From Micromonospora sp. WMMD882 (lineage in GTDB: Bacteria > Actinomycetota > Actinomycetes > Mycobacteriales > Micromonosporaceae): a DNA stretch of 64,000 nucleotides. Positions 23,116 through 34,652 of the stretch are shown piece by piece (position 1 is the stretch's first letter; every line of letters starts with the position of its first letter). Both the position numbers and the translations under genes were made by a program. Where the stretch lies: assembly GCF_027497255.1 (NCBI RefSeq), contig NZ_CP114903.1, positions 2,542,001 to 2,606,000 on the forward strand. The letters run 5' to 3'. The notes under the pieces were generated by a model. The model saw only the letters and a list, made by a program, of their open reading frames with translations, made no database searches and was not told the DNA's origin.

Positions 23116-23841
23116 TCAGATCTCCTCGGCCCAGGCCCGCCAGTCGTCGAGCACCCCGTGCAGGGCGGGGGTGAGCCAACCCGGCGCGGACCGGCGGAAC
23201 ACTCCCGGATCCATCGCCCCGGCCCCGGCCGGCAGCGCGCCGAGCAGGTTCGGCACCAGCTCACCGAGGTTCGCCCAGTGCACCAGCTCCGGCTCCGCCG
23301 GCCACGCCCCGAGGACGACGCCGGCCGGCACCGCCCGCCGTTGCAGCGCCTCCAGGGTCAACGCGGTGTGGTTGAGGGTGCCCAGCCCGGCCCGGGCCAC
23401 CACCACGGCGGGCGCGCCGAGCGTCACCGCCAGGTCGGCCACCGTCCACGCCTCCCCGGACGGCCGCAGCCCCATCGGCACCAGCAGCCCACCGGCCCCC
23501 TCGACGAGCACCAGGTCGTGCTTGTCGGCCTCCTCGCGTACGGCGTCGACCACGGGGTCCAGCTCCAGCGGCGTCAGCTCGGCGACCCGGGCCGCGGCCA
23601 GCGGGGCCAGCGGGTCCGGGAAGCTGGCCAGCGTACGGCCGGTCAGCGGGGCCGCCAACCGGGTCACGCTGTCGACGTCCGACGGCTCGCCGGTGGCCGT
23701 GCCGGTCTGGCCCGGCTTGACCACGGCGACCCGCAGGCCCGCGGCCTGGGCGGCGGCGGTCACCGCCGCCGTCACCACCGTCTTGCCGACGCCGGTGTCG
23801 GTGCCGGTGACCAGCACCGCGCCCTGCCATCCACCGCTCAC
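23116..23841 (-). CDS. bioD: Dethiobiotin synthetase
   Basis: The 241-residue ATP-dependent carboxylase closes the ureido ring of 7,8-diaminopelargonic acid to dethiobiotin. The P-loop VTGTDTGVGKTVVTAAV is at about 11-27, KPGQTGT follows, and LVEGAGGLLVPM is the second conserved block. It starts with ATG overlapping the bioF stop (ATGA), so bioF and bioD are coupled. The order bioF-bioD (minus) and bioB-bsaP (plus), divergent, is that of a biotin locus; bioA is not in the window. Confidence 0.95.
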   Translation of the reverse strand: MSGGWQGAVLVTGTDTGVGKTVVTAAVTAAAQAAGLRVAVVKPGQTGTATGEPSDVDSVTRLAAPLTGRTLASFPDPLAPLAAARVAELTPLELDPVVDAVREEADKHDLVLVEGAGGLLVPMGLRPSGEAWTVADLAVTLGAPAVVVARAGLGTLNHTALTLEALQRRAVPAGVVLGAWPAEPELVHWANLGELVPNLLGALPAGAGAMDPGVFRRSAPGWLTPALHGVLDDWRAWAEEI

Positions 23842-25001
23842 CGGGCCACCTCCACCGTGGGCTCACCCGGCGCGCAGTCCACCACCACGTCCAGGGCCCG
23901 CTCGAAGTCGACGCGGGGCACGCCCGCGCTGATGGTCAACCGCAGCCGGGACCGCGGGTCCGGGGTGGCGGGCGGGCGGAAACAGCCGACCGCCACGCCC
24001 CGCTGCCGGCACCGGTCCGCCCACCCGGTGGCGGCTTCCGGGCCGGGGGCGGTCACCGACACCACGGCGGCGTCTGGAGCGGAAACGGTCAGTCCGGCCG
24101 CGCGGAGCCGGCGTACCGCCAGGGCGGCCCGGTCGGCCAGCTCGGCCCGCAGGTCGTCGGCGTGCCGGGCCAGGCCGAGGGCGGCGCCCACCCCGGCGGC
24201 CACCGCCGGCGGGAGCGCGGTGTCGAAGATGAACGTCCGGCCGGTCTCCACCAGGTGGCGGACGAGCGGGGCCGGGCCGGCCACCACGCCGCCCGCCCCG
24301 CCGAGCGCCTTGGAGAGGGTGGCGGTGACCACCACGTCCGGCTCACCGGTCAACCCGGCCGCCACCACCCCACCGGCCCCGCCAGGCCCGATCACCCCGA
24401 GCCCGTGCGCGTCGTCGACCAGCAGCAACGCGCCGAACCGGCGGGCGACGGCGTGCAGCCGGGCGAGCGGGGCGAGGTCACCGTCCACCGAGAACACCGA
24501 CTCGGTGACCACCACGGCCGGTCGTCCCGGGGCGGCGGCCAACGCCGCCTGCACCGCCGCCACGTCACCGTGCGGGGTGACCACCGTCTCCGCGCCGGAG
24601 ATCCGGCAGCCGTCGATCAGCGAGGCGTGGTTGTGCGCGTCCGACACGAGCAGGGTGCGTGGGCGGGTCAGGGCGCGCACCGCGCCCAGGTTGGCCAGGT
24701 AGCCGGAGGAGAAGACCAGGGCCCCTTCCGTACGGAGCCAGTCGGCCAGCCCGTCCTCCAGCGCCCGGTGCGCGTCGGTGGAGCCCCGCACCAGACGGGA
24801 ACCGGTCGCGCCCAGCCCGTACCCGGTGAGGGCGGCGGTCGCGGCGGCGACGACCTCGGGACGCGTGGCGAGACCGAGGTAGTCGTTGCCGGCGAGGTCG
24901 ACCACCACGTCGGCCTCGCCCCGGGGACGCAGCCGCCGGGTCAACCCGGCCCTGGCCCGCAGCTCGGCCCGGCGGTCGAGCGCCGCCAGCCAGTCCGCCA
25001 C
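23838..25001 (-). CDS. bioF: 8-amino-7-oxononanoate synthase
   Basis: The 387-residue PLP enzyme condenses pimeloyl-thioester with L-alanine in the first committed biotin step. Motifs include [12 protein letters not shown] near the N-terminus, [36 protein letters not shown] with the PLP-contacting Asp/His, and [12 protein letters not shown] holding the PLP lysine. The GTG at 25001 is chosen since AGGGGAG lies 5 bases upstream and the protein then begins [11 protein letters not shown], which is typical. Another GTG 6 bases upstream is possible. The open frame continues far upstream, but that part is antisense to bioB. Confidence 0.95.
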   Translation of the reverse strand: MADWLAALDRRAELRARAGLTRRLRPRGEADVVVDLAGNDYLGLATRPEVVAAATAALTGYGLGATGSRLVRGSTDAHRALEDGLADWLRTEGALVFSSGYLANLGAVRALTRPRTLLVSDAHNHASLIDGCRISGAETVVTPHGDVAAVQAALAAAPGRPAVVVTESVFSVDGDLAPLARLHAVARRFGALLLVDDAHGLGVIGPGGAGGVVAAGLTGEPDVVVTATLSKALGGAGGVVAGPAPLVRHLVETGRTFIFDTALPPAVAAGVGAALGLARHADDLRAELADRAALAVRRLRAAGLTVSAPDAAVVSVTAPGPEAATGWADRCRQRGVAVGCFRPPATPDPRSRLRLTISAGVPRVDFERALDVVVDCAPGEPTVEVAR

Positions 25002-25215
25002 CGTCACTCCCCTGCTCGCACCGACCTCGGCCGCCGCACGCCGTGCCGCCCTGCCCGGGCGGCGCAACCGACGACCGTTCCGCCGGGCGAAATTACCATC
25101 CGGGCCGACCGGGCCGGCGTGGCGTGGGGACGGGCCTGGGAGTGGCTCGTGGAGCGCCGGAGTCCGGCGACGTCGGGGATTCGTCCGGGGCGGGCGGGCT
25201 TGTAGGGTACGACCC
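25002..25215. promoter_or_regulatory. Divergent bioF / bioB control region
   Basis: The region is 214 bases. The bioB side ends in TAGGGT (25203-25208) 7 bases before the ATG, indicating a leaderless transcript. An AT-rich island (about 25088-25096) may serve bioF. A BioQ/BirA operator could not be identified. Confidence 0.4.
25203..25208 (+). promoter_or_regulatory. -10 box for leaderless bioB
   Basis: TAGGGT is separated from the bioB ATG by 7 bases with no Shine-Dalgarno sequence. Confidence 0.5.
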
Positions 25216-26211
25216 ATGCCAGAGATCCTCGACCAGGCCCGCACCCAGGTGCTGGAGAACGGCGTCGGCCTCGACCAGGCCGGGGTCCTCGCCGTGTTGA
25301 CCCTTCCCGACGAGCACCTGTCCGACACGCTCCAGCTCGCGCACGAGGTACGGATGCGCTGGTGCGGGCCGGAGGTCGAGGTGGAGGGCATCGTCTCGCT
25401 CAAGACCGGCGGCTGCCCGGAGGACTGCCACTTCTGCTCCCAGTCCGGCCTGTTCGCCTCGCCGGTGCGTTCCGTCTGGCTGGACATCCCGTCCCTGGTC
25501 GAGGCGGCGAAGCAGACCGCGGCCACCGGGGCGACCGAGTTCTGCATCGTGGCCGCCGTACGCGGGCCGGACGCGAGGCTGATGCGGCAGATGCGCGAGG
25601 GCGTGGCCGCGATCCGCGCGGCGGTGGACATCCAGGTCGCCGCGTCGTTGGGCATGCTCACCCAGGAGCAGGTCGACGAGCTGGTCGAGATGGGCGTGCA
25701 CCGGTACAACCACAACCTGGAGACCTGCCGCTCGTACTTCCCGAACGTGGTCACCACGCACTCCTGGGAGGAGCGCTGGGAGACGCTGCGGATGGTCCGC
25801 GAATCCGGCATGGAGGTCTGCTGCGGCGGCATCCTCGGGCTCGGCGAGACCGTCGAGCAGCGGGCCGAGTTCGCCGCGCAGCTCGCCGAGCTGGACCCGC
25901 ACGAGGTGCCACTGAACTTCCTCAACCCGCGGCCGGGCACCCCGCTGGGTGACCGTCCGGTGGTCGAGGGCCGGGACGCGCTGCGGGCCATCGCCGCGTT
26001 CCGGCTGGCCATGCCGCGCACCATCCTCCGGTACGCGGGCGGACGCGAGATCACCCTCGGCGACCTCGGCACCCGGGATGGCCTGCTGGGCGGCATCAAC
26101 GCGGTGATCGTCGGCAACTACCTGACCACGTTGGGTCGCCCGGCCACCGAGGACCTGAAACTCCTCGACGACCTGAAGATGCCGGTCAAGTCTCTCTCCG
26201 CGACGCTGTGA
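25216..26211 (+). CDS. bioB: Biotin synthase
   Basis: The 331-residue radical-SAM enzyme inserts sulfur into dethiobiotin. The SAM cluster motif is [14 protein letters not shown] (CxxxCxxC, about residues 64-77). Conserved YNHNLET (about 171), GGILGLGE and [10 protein letters not shown] segments follow, with a C-terminal [10 protein letters not shown] block. The auxiliary [2Fe-2S] ligands are present in typical positions (for example the Cys of the VCCGG segment). Its stop overlaps the GTG of bsaP, implying translational coupling. Actinobacterial BioB depends on BsaP (family knowledge), consistent with this pairing. Confidence 0.96.
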   Translation: MPEILDQARTQVLENGVGLDQAGVLAVLTLPDEHLSDTLQLAHEVRMRWCGPEVEVEGIVSLKTGGCPEDCHFCSQSGLFASPVRSVWLDIPSLVEAAKQTAATGATEFCIVAAVRGPDARLMRQMREGVAAIRAAVDIQVAASLGMLTQEQVDELVEMGVHRYNHNLETCRSYFPNVVTTHSWEERWETLRMVRESGMEVCCGGILGLGETVEQRAEFAAQLAELDPHEVPLNFLNPRPGTPLGDRPVVEGRDALRAIAAFRLAMPRTILRYAGGREITLGDLGTRDGLLGGINAVIVGNYLTTLGRPATEDLKLLDDLKMPVKSLSATL

Positions 26212-26609
26212 CGGGTCGGTCGACGACCCCGGGTCACCCCGCGCCCCCCGGAACCGGAGCCGGCGACAACGGAGCCGGCGGGAGCAAAGTCGGAGCCGGT
26301 GGGAGCGGAGCTCACTGCGGTGGGAGCGGAGCTCACTGCGGTGGGGGCGGAACTGGCGGATACGAAGGCCACGGGACCGAAGGCCACGGGAGCGGAGCCG
26401 GCGAGAGCGGAGCCGGCGGGAGCGGAGCCGGCGGGTGGTGTGACCGGTGTGGCGAGCCGGTCGATGCCGGTGGGCACGTCGCGTGTCGGGCGGCACGCGC
26501 GCTGGAGCCGCCCCGGTTCTGTGTGCGCTGCCGGCGGCGGATGCGGGTGCAGGTGCTGCCGACCGGCTGGCGGGCCACCTGTGTCGAACACGGCGCGACC
26601 GAGGGCTGA
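26208..26609 (+). CDS. bsaP: Biotin synthase auxiliary protein BsaP with repeat-expanded N-terminus
   Basis: The protein has 133 residues. The C-terminal 58 residues are the BsaP core: [31 protein letters not shown] and [15 protein letters not shown], with Cys pairs suited to an Fe-S cluster or zinc. The core matches mycobacterial Rv1590-type proteins needed for biotin synthase turnover. Before it lies an unusual stretch of about 75 residues made of Gly/Ala/Ser/His repeats, encoded by 21- and 15-base DNA repeats. No in-frame ATG or GTG exists between the first codon and the core, so the extension must be translated if the core is made. The GTG overlaps the bioB stop (GTGA). Confidence 0.8.
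   Translation: MTGRSTTPGHPAPPGTGAGDNGAGGSKVGAGGSGAHCGGSGAHCGGGGTGGYEGHGTEGHGSGAGESGAGGSGAGGWCDRCGEPVDAGGHVACRAARALEPPRFCVRCRRRMRVQVLPTGWRATCVEHGATEG
26299..26434 (+). repeat. Short tandem repeats in the bsaP 5' half
   Basis: Two 21-base copies of GGTGGGAGCGGAGCTCACTGC plus a diverged third, two 15-base GAAGGCCACGGGA-type units and three 15-base GGAGCGGAGCCGGCG-type units follow one another, all in multiples of three. Confidence 0.8.
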
Positions 26610-26616
26610 CCGAAGC

Positions 26617-26665
26617 AGATCTTGGACAGTTGCCGTCCAGATACGACGGTAACTGTCCAAGATCT
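26617..26665. terminator. Long palindromic hairpin, copy 1 (shared 45-base element)
   Basis: AGATCTTGGACAGTTGCCGT (26617-26636) pairs with 26646-26665 with one G-T wobble and a loop of about 9, starting 8 bases after the bsaP stop. Its inner 45 bases recur at 27974-28018 with a single difference. Confidence 0.75.
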
Positions 26666-26690
26666 GGCGACGAGAGACGAGCGAGCCCCG

Positions 26691-26732
26691 CACCGCAGCA
26701 GGCGCACCGCAGCAGGCGCACCGCAGCAGGCG
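26691..26732. repeat. Three 14-bp tandem repeats
   Basis: CACCGCAGCAGGCG is repeated three times without mismatch. The unit length is not a multiple of three. Confidence 0.9.
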
Positions 26733-26831
26733 CGGGGCAGCAGGGCGCGGGGCAGGGCCAGCGGCGCGAGTCGGGAGACGAGTAAGGCCAGCCGACAGAC
26801 AAGCCGGGCGAGCCAGGCGGGCCAGGCGGGC

Positions 26832-26940
26832 CGGCAGACAAGCCAGGCGAACCGGGCGGGCGGCAGACAAGCCAGGCGAACCGGGCGGGCGGCGGACGAG
26901 CCAGGCGGACCGGGCGGGCGGCGGACGAGCCGGGCGGCGA
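26832..26940. repeat. 29-bp tandem repeat, about 3.7 copies
   Basis: Units begin at 26832, 26861, 26890 and 26919, each starting CGGCRGACRAGCC. The third and fourth show A-to-G changes. There are no spacers, so this is a minisatellite and not a CRISPR. Confidence 0.85.
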
Positions 26941-27004
26941 GTGGCGCGGGCGAAGTGGCGGGTGGGGCAGCGGGGATCGGGCGGGTTCGGCGAGACTCGA
27001 CGGC

Positions 27005-27973
27005 ATGGTTACCGACCGGCCCTCCGCCGACCTGACGGAGCTCGACTGGCTGGCGTTCGAGCAGGGCGGCGTCCTGACCACCGCGCAGGCGACCGGTCTG
27101 CTCACCGAGGGGGTCGTCCGGAGCCGGATCCGTACCGGGCGGTGGCGCTCGGTCTGCCGGGGGATCGTGCTCACCGGCAACGGTCGGCTGACCCGGGACC
27201 AGCAACTCTGGGTGGCGGTGCTGGCGGCGGGGCCGGAGGCGGTCCTGGCCGGCGCGACGGCGGCCACCGAGGCCGGCGTGCGGGGGCTTCCCTGGGAACC
27301 GCTGCACGTGCTCGTGCCGGCCCGGCGGCGGGCCGGCCGTACGGTGCTGCGCCGGTTGCCGCTGGACATGCCGGCGGTTCGGGTGCACCGGACGACGGTG
27401 CTGCCGCCGGAGCATCTTCAGGTCGGCCGGCCGCCCCGCACCACCACCGCCCGGTCGCTGGTCGACGCGGCCGGCTGGGCCCGGGACGAGGCACAGGCGC
27501 AGACCGTGCTGGCCGCCGGTTGCCAGCAGCGCCGGGTGCTTCCCGAGGAGCTACGGCAGGTGCTGGGCGCGCTGCCCCGGGCTCCCCGACGTCTGCTCGT
27601 CCAGCAGACCGTGGCGGACATCGCGGGTGGCGCCGAAGCCCTGTCGGAGATCGACTTCGTCCGGCTGTGCCGCCGGCACGGGCTGCCCCGTCCGGAGTTG
27701 CAGCGGCGGCGTACCGACGCGGCGGGGCGGACCCGGTGGCTGGACGCCCACTGGCGGGCGTACCGGCTCCAGGTGGAGATCGACGGCGCGCACCACATGG
27801 ACGTACGCGAGTGGGCGGCCGACATGCGGCGGCAGAACGACGTCTGGACGGCGGGTGACCGGATCCTGCGTTTCCCGGCCTGGCTGGTGCGTGCCCGCCC
27901 GACGGAGGTCGCCGACGCCCTGCGCCGCGCGCTCACCTCCGCCGGTTGGTCTTCCGACGCCGCCGTCACGTGA
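27005..27973 (+). CDS. AbiEi-antitoxin-like N-domain fused to DUF559/Vsr-like nuclease domain
   Basis: The protein has 322 residues. The N-terminal part (about 12-60: WLAFEQGGVLTTAQATGLL followed by RIRTGRWRSVCRGIVL) is the winged-helix found in AbiEi-type proteins. The C-terminal part (about 215-310: SEIDFVRLCRRHGLPRPELQ, RWLDAHWRAYRLQVEIDGAHH, ILRFPAWLV) matches the DUF559/Vsr endonuclease-like fold, with candidate catalytic Glu/Asp/His in EIDGAHH. These proteins are abundant orphans in actinomycetes; whether they act in defence, repair or regulation is unknown. There is no partner toxin nearby. GAGACT lies 7 bases before the ATG (possible leaderless start). The stop abuts the second palindromic hairpin. 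Confidence 0.75.
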   Translation: MVTDRPSADLTELDWLAFEQGGVLTTAQATGLLTEGVVRSRIRTGRWRSVCRGIVLTGNGRLTRDQQLWVAVLAAGPEAVLAGATAATEAGVRGLPWEPLHVLVPARRRAGRTVLRRLPLDMPAVRVHRTTVLPPEHLQVGRPPRTTTARSLVDAAGWARDEAQAQTVLAAGCQQRRVLPEELRQVLGALPRAPRRLLVQQTVADIAGGAEALSEIDFVRLCRRHGLPRPELQRRRTDAAGRTRWLDAHWRAYRLQVEIDGAHHMDVREWAADMRRQNDVWTAGDRILRFPAWLVRARPTEVADALRRALTSAGWSSDAAVT

Positions 27974-28018
27974 ATCTTGGACAGTTACCGTCCAGATACG
28001 ACGGTAACTGTCCAAGAT
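27974..28018. terminator. Long palindromic hairpin, copy 2 (bidirectional)
   Basis: A perfect 19-bp stem (27974-27992 with 28000-28018) has a 7-base loop, beginning at the base after the DUF559-gene stop and ending 7 bases from the cellulase 3' end. It serves both convergent genes. The sequence equals copy 1 except for one base. Confidence 0.8.
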
Positions 28019-28025
28019 CACTGGG

Positions 28026-31436
<3,411 letters not shown>

Positions 31437-33005
31437 ATGGCTCTACGACTCGCCGACGGTACCGCCTGGGCCGACACCCTGGCCCGCGCCGTCCAGGCCA
31501 CGCCCGAGGCGTTCGACCCGGCCGGCCCGGACGGCACCGTCACCCTGCGCAACCTGATCCAGGGTGACTGGGCCTCGGCGGGCACGCCCACCCCGGTCCG
31601 TACCCCGGTGGACAACACCGTGCTGGTCAACCTCCCCCGGCTGGACGCGGCGACGGCCAGCGCGGCGGTCGCCTTCTCCGCCGCCACCCACCGCGACTGG
31701 GCCGAGACCCCGCTGGCCACCCGCAAGGCCAAGGTCACCGAGGCGGTCGACGCGCTCACCGCGCACCGCGACCTGCTCGCCCTGCTGCTGGTCTGGGAGA
31801 TCGGCAAGCCGTGGCGGCTGGCCTGCGCCGACGTGGACCGGGCCCTGGACGGCGTCCGGTGGTACGTCGAGGAGATCGACCGGATGCTCGCCGACGGGCG
31901 CGAGCCGCTGCCCGGCCCGGTCAGCAACATCGCGAGCTGGAACTACCCGATGAGCGTGCTGGTCCACGCCGAGCTGGTCCAGCTCCTCGCCGGCAACGCG
32001 GTCATCGCGAAGACCCCCTCGCAGGGCGGCGCGGTCTGCCTCACCGTCGCCCACGCGCTGATGCGCCGGGCCGGACTGCCCGCCACCCTCGTCTCCGGCG
32101 GCGGCGAGGAGCTCTCCGAGGTGCTCGTCCGGGCCCCCGAGATCGGGGCGGTCGCCTTCGTCGGCGGGCGCTCCAACGGCGGCAAGGTCGCCGCCGCGCT
32201 GCTCGACTCCGACAAGCGCCACTTCATCGAGCAGGAGGGTCTCAACGCCTGGGGCATCTGGAACTTCTCCCAGTGGGACATGCTCGCCAAGCACCTGAAG
32301 AAGGGCTTCGAGTACGGCAAGCAGCGCTGCACCGCGTACCCGCGCTTCGTCGTCCAGCGGGAGCTGGTCGACGAGTTCCTCGCCATGTACCTGCCGGTGG
32401 TCTCCTCGGTCCGCTTCGGCCACCCGCTCGCCGTGGCCGACGACTGGTCCGCCGGTGACCCGCTGCCCGAGCTGGACTTCGGCCCGCTGATCAGCGGCTC
32501 CAAGGCCGACGAGCTGCGCCGCAAGGTCGACGAGGCGGTCCGCGGCGGCGCGATCCCGATCTACCGCGGCAAGCTGGACGGCGCGCCGTTCCTCGACGGG
32601 CAGGACACCTCGGCGTACGTGGCCCCGTCGGTGCTGCTCGCCCCGCCCGGCCGGTCCCGGCTGATGCACGCCGAGCCGTTCGGCCCGGTCGACACGATCG
32701 TGGTCGTCGACACCACCGACGAGCTGCTCGCCGCGATGAACGCCTCCAACGGCGCGCTGGTCGCCAGCCTGGCCTGCGACGACGAGGACGAGGCCGCGAA
32801 GCTGGCGGTGGACCTCCAGGCGTTCAAGGTCGGCATCAACAAGCCGCGCTCCCGGGGCGACCGGGACGAGCCGTTCGGCGGCCGGGGCGCCTCGTGGAAG
32901 GGCGCGTTCGTCGGTGGTGACCTGCTGGTGCAGGCGGTCACCGTCGGCGGTGAGGGTCGCCTCTACGGCAACTTCCCGGACTACAACAGCTACCCCGCCA
33001 CCTGA
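31437..33005 (+). CDS. NAD(P)-dependent aldehyde dehydrogenase
   Basis: The 522-residue ALDH-fold enzyme has the cofactor-side helix NYPMSVLVHAELVQLLAGNAVIAKTPS (quoted as its parts NYPMSVLV and LLAGNAVIAKTPS), AFVGGRSNGGKVAAALL for the Gly-rich turn, Glu in HFIEQEGLNAWG and the catalytic Cys in GKQRCTAYPRFVV. The C-terminal HAEPFGPVDTIVVVD and FGGRGASWKGAFVGG are typical. It oxidises an aldehyde to the acid; the substrate is unknown. It resembles orphan actinobacterial ALDHs of about 520 residues more than PaaN. The ATG at 31437 has AGGAG 7 bases upstream. It is monocistronic, with a terminator hairpin after the stop. Confidence 0.9.
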   Translation: MALRLADGTAWADTLARAVQATPEAFDPAGPDGTVTLRNLIQGDWASAGTPTPVRTPVDNTVLVNLPRLDAATASAAVAFSAATHRDWAETPLATRKAKVTEAVDALTAHRDLLALLLVWEIGKPWRLACADVDRALDGVRWYVEEIDRMLADGREPLPGPVSNIASWNYPMSVLVHAELVQLLAGNAVIAKTPSQGGAVCLTVAHALMRRAGLPATLVSGGGEELSEVLVRAPEIGAVAFVGGRSNGGKVAAALLDSDKRHFIEQEGLNAWGIWNFSQWDMLAKHLKKGFEYGKQRCTAYPRFVVQRELVDEFLAMYLPVVSSVRFGHPLAVADDWSAGDPLPELDFGPLISGSKADELRRKVDEAVRGGAIPIYRGKLDGAPFLDGQDTSAYVAPSVLLAPPGRSRLMHAEPFGPVDTIVVVDTTDELLAAMNASNGALVASLACDDEDEAAKLAVDLQAFKVGINKPRSRGDRDEPFGGRGASWKGAFVGGDLLVQAVTVGGEGRLYGNFPDYNSYPAT

Positions 33006-33014
33006 CCGTCGCCG

Positions 33015-33052
33015 CCGGGCGGGGCCGGGGCGGACAGCCCCGACCCGCCCGG
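33015..33052 (+). terminator. Hairpin after aldehyde dehydrogenase
   Basis: CCGGGCGGG pairs with CCCGCCCGG, and an inner GGGGC/GCCCC closes a 5-base loop, 9 bases after the stop codon. Confidence 0.75.
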
Positions 33053-33106
33053 CCACGGCCACCGGGCCGTCAGCTCGGTGTCCCGGCACGTCCCCGGCCA
33101 CCCGGG

Positions 33107-33112
33107 TACGGT
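33107..33112 (+). promoter_or_regulatory. -10 box for leaderless VOC gene
   Basis: TACGGT is followed by 6 bases and the ATG at 33119, with no ribosome site. Confidence 0.5.
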
Positions 33113-33118
33113 CAGCGG

Positions 33119-33514
33119 ATGGCCACGATCGCACAGATCTCGCTGGGGGTGTCCGACTGCGAGCGGGCCGGCCGGTTCTGGGCCGCCGCCCTCGGTTACC
33201 GGCGTCGTCCGCCCCGCTACCCCGGCGACGACTGGATCCTGCTGGAGCCCCCGCCGGGGGTGGCCGGCGCGGCGATCGCGATGGACCTCAGCGCCAGCCC
33301 GGTCGAGCGGCTCCCCCGCATCCACCTCGACCTGGCCGCCGGTGAGCGGGGCCTCGACGCCGAGGTGGACCGGCTGGTCGGGCTCGGCGCGCGACGGGTC
33401 GACTGGGCGCACTACCCGGCCGAGCTGGAACCCGGCGCGCCGCCGTACGTCGTGCTCGCCGACCCGGAGGGCAACCGCTTCTGCGTCTGCGGCGAGGCCG
33501 ACCGGCCCGACTGA
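33119..33514 (+). CDS. VOC-family (glyoxalase/bleomycin-resistance fold) protein
   Basis: The 131-residue protein is a single glyoxalase-like module: IAQISLGVSDCERAGRFWAAALGY at the N-terminus, IHLDLAAGERGLDAEVDRLVGLGARRV in the middle, and ADPEGNRFCVCGEA at the end. The metal-ligand pattern (His in IHLDL, Glu near the C-terminus) is of the Glyoxalase_6 type common in actinomycetes. The substrate is unknown. Nothing in the context points to a pathway. Confidence 0.85.
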   Translation: MATIAQISLGVSDCERAGRFWAAALGYRRRPPRYPGDDWILLEPPPGVAGAAIAMDLSASPVERLPRIHLDLAAGERGLDAEVDRLVGLGARRVDWAHYPAELEPGAPPYVVLADPEGNRFCVCGEADRPD

Positions 33515-33566
33515 GCGCCCCGCGCGCCGACCGACCGTCGACAACCCGGCCGGCTGAGCGCCCTGG

Positions 33567-34652
33567 CTAGACGCCCGTCGGGCAGGCGCGGACGGCGAGG
33601 GGAAACGTGACGGTGACCAACGGGCCGTCCCGGTCCAGGGTCAGCGGGCGGCCGAGCCGGTGCAGCATCCGCAGCATCGGCGCGTTCGAGGCGTGCACGT
33701 GCAGGTCCACGGCCGCGTACCCGGCCCCGTCGGCGTGGGCGAGCAGGCGACGCAGCAACGCGCCACCCAGGCCACGGCGCTGCTGGTCGTCGTTGACCAG
33801 CAGCGCCGCCTCGGCCTGGTCCCCCTCGCCGAGCAGGCTCGCCATCGCGACGATCGACTCCCCCGCACCGGAGGAGTCCACGCCGACCGATTCCCCCGTA
33901 CCGGGGGAATCCGCCTCGACGACGACCAGGGTCATCCCACGCGCCGGATCGAGCAGCCGCCGCAACCGGTCGGGAGACGGCCGGCCCGCTTCGCTGAGGT
34001 AGCGACGGTGCAGGGTCCGCGCCGAGCACTGCTCGTGCAGCCGTAGGACGGCTGGGAGATCGTCCGGCCCGGCCGGGCGTACGCCCAGCTCGGCGCCGTC
34101 GGGTAGCACCAGGGTGACCTGTTCCGCGGCCCGGCGCGCGGCGGTGGCGGCCAGCTCGACCAGCGCCTGCGCCCGCGCGTACTCGGCAGGGGTGAAGTCC
34201 GGCGCGGGACGGGACAGCTCGAAGACCCCGCCGACGCCGTCGGCCAGCCGCATCCGGGCCCGGTCGACGCCGACGGCCTCGGCGGAGCGGACCGGCCGCC
34301 AGGTCACCGCGTCCGCGCCGAGCAGCGCGCGCAGCGCCTCGCCTGTCGCGTCCGGGTCACGGACCAGCCGGGTGGCCAGGCCGAGCACCCTGGTGGGCTG
34401 GTCGACCAGGCCCCGCGCCTCGCTGCGGGCGATCCAGCAGTCCCGCCCGCGCCCCCGCTCGACGGCGGCGAGCAGGTCTGCCTCGTCGATCGTGTCGGGG
34501 GCGTCCACCAGGAAGTCGTCCACCGCGCCGGCCTCGGTGGTGTGCACCTGCAGGGCGAGGATGTTCACCCCGCGCAACGCGAGGCTGGCGGTCAGCACGG
34601 AGAGATAGCCGGGACGGTCGTCCACCGTGGCCCGGATCCGCCAGAGTGTCAC
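33567..34652 (-). CDS. ACT-domain plus GNAT acetyltransferase fusion
   Basis: The protein has 361 residues. An ACT-like domain (about 1-75: TLWRIRATVDDRPGYLSVLT, LALRGVNILALQVHT, VDDFLVDAP) is followed by a linker. A GNAT acetyltransferase domain (about 190-350) has LRLHEQCSARTLHRRYLSE, LLVNDDQQRRGLGGALLRRL holding the acetyl-CoA R/QxxGxG/A loop, and HASNAPMLRMLHRLG. ACT domains usually bind amino acids, so this is probably an amino-acid-regulated protein or metabolite acetyltransferase, similar in concept to the mycobacterial and actinomycete ACT-GNAT (PatA-like) lysine acetyltransferases. The GTG start overlaps the stop of the upstream ACT gene. A duplicated SPGTGESVGVDSSGAGES segment sits in a loop. 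Confidence 0.8.
   Translation of the reverse strand: MTLWRIRATVDDRPGYLSVLTASLALRGVNILALQVHTTEAGAVDDFLVDAPDTIDEADLLAAVERGRGRDCWIARSEARGLVDQPTRVLGLATRLVRDPDATGEALRALLGADAVTWRPVRSAEAVGVDRARMRLADGVGGVFELSRPAPDFTPAEYARAQALVELAATAARRAAEQVTLVLPDGAELGVRPAGPDDLPAVLRLHEQCSARTLHRRYLSEAGRPSPDRLRRLLDPARGMTLVVVEADSPGTGESVGVDSSGAGESIVAMASLLGEGDQAEAALLVNDDQQRRGLGGALLRRLLAHADGAGYAAVDLHVHASNAPMLRMLHRLGRPLTLDRDGPLVTVTFPLAVRACPTGV

Larger units (their letters stand above)
26610..27004. other. Gene-free region: hairpin plus minisatellites
   Basis: Nearly 400 bases with the long hairpin at its left, then tandem repeats (26691-26732 and 26832-26940) and degenerate AGCCAGGCGGGCC-type units. Frames stay open only because the repeats lack stops; nothing looks like a gene. 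Confidence 0.6.

Noticed and set aside
25002..26117. Upstream extension of the bioF frame
   Set aside because: It is antisense to bioB; bioF has a good ribosome site at 25001 and normal length from there.
26832..26940. CRISPR-like 29-bp repeats
   Set aside because: Units are directly adjacent with no unique spacers, and no cas genes are present.
26666..27004. Small coding gene in the repeat region
   Set aside because: All frames are open only because repeats lack stops. No ribosome site or -10 box with a start codon was seen, and repeat lengths of 14 and 29 are not multiples of three.
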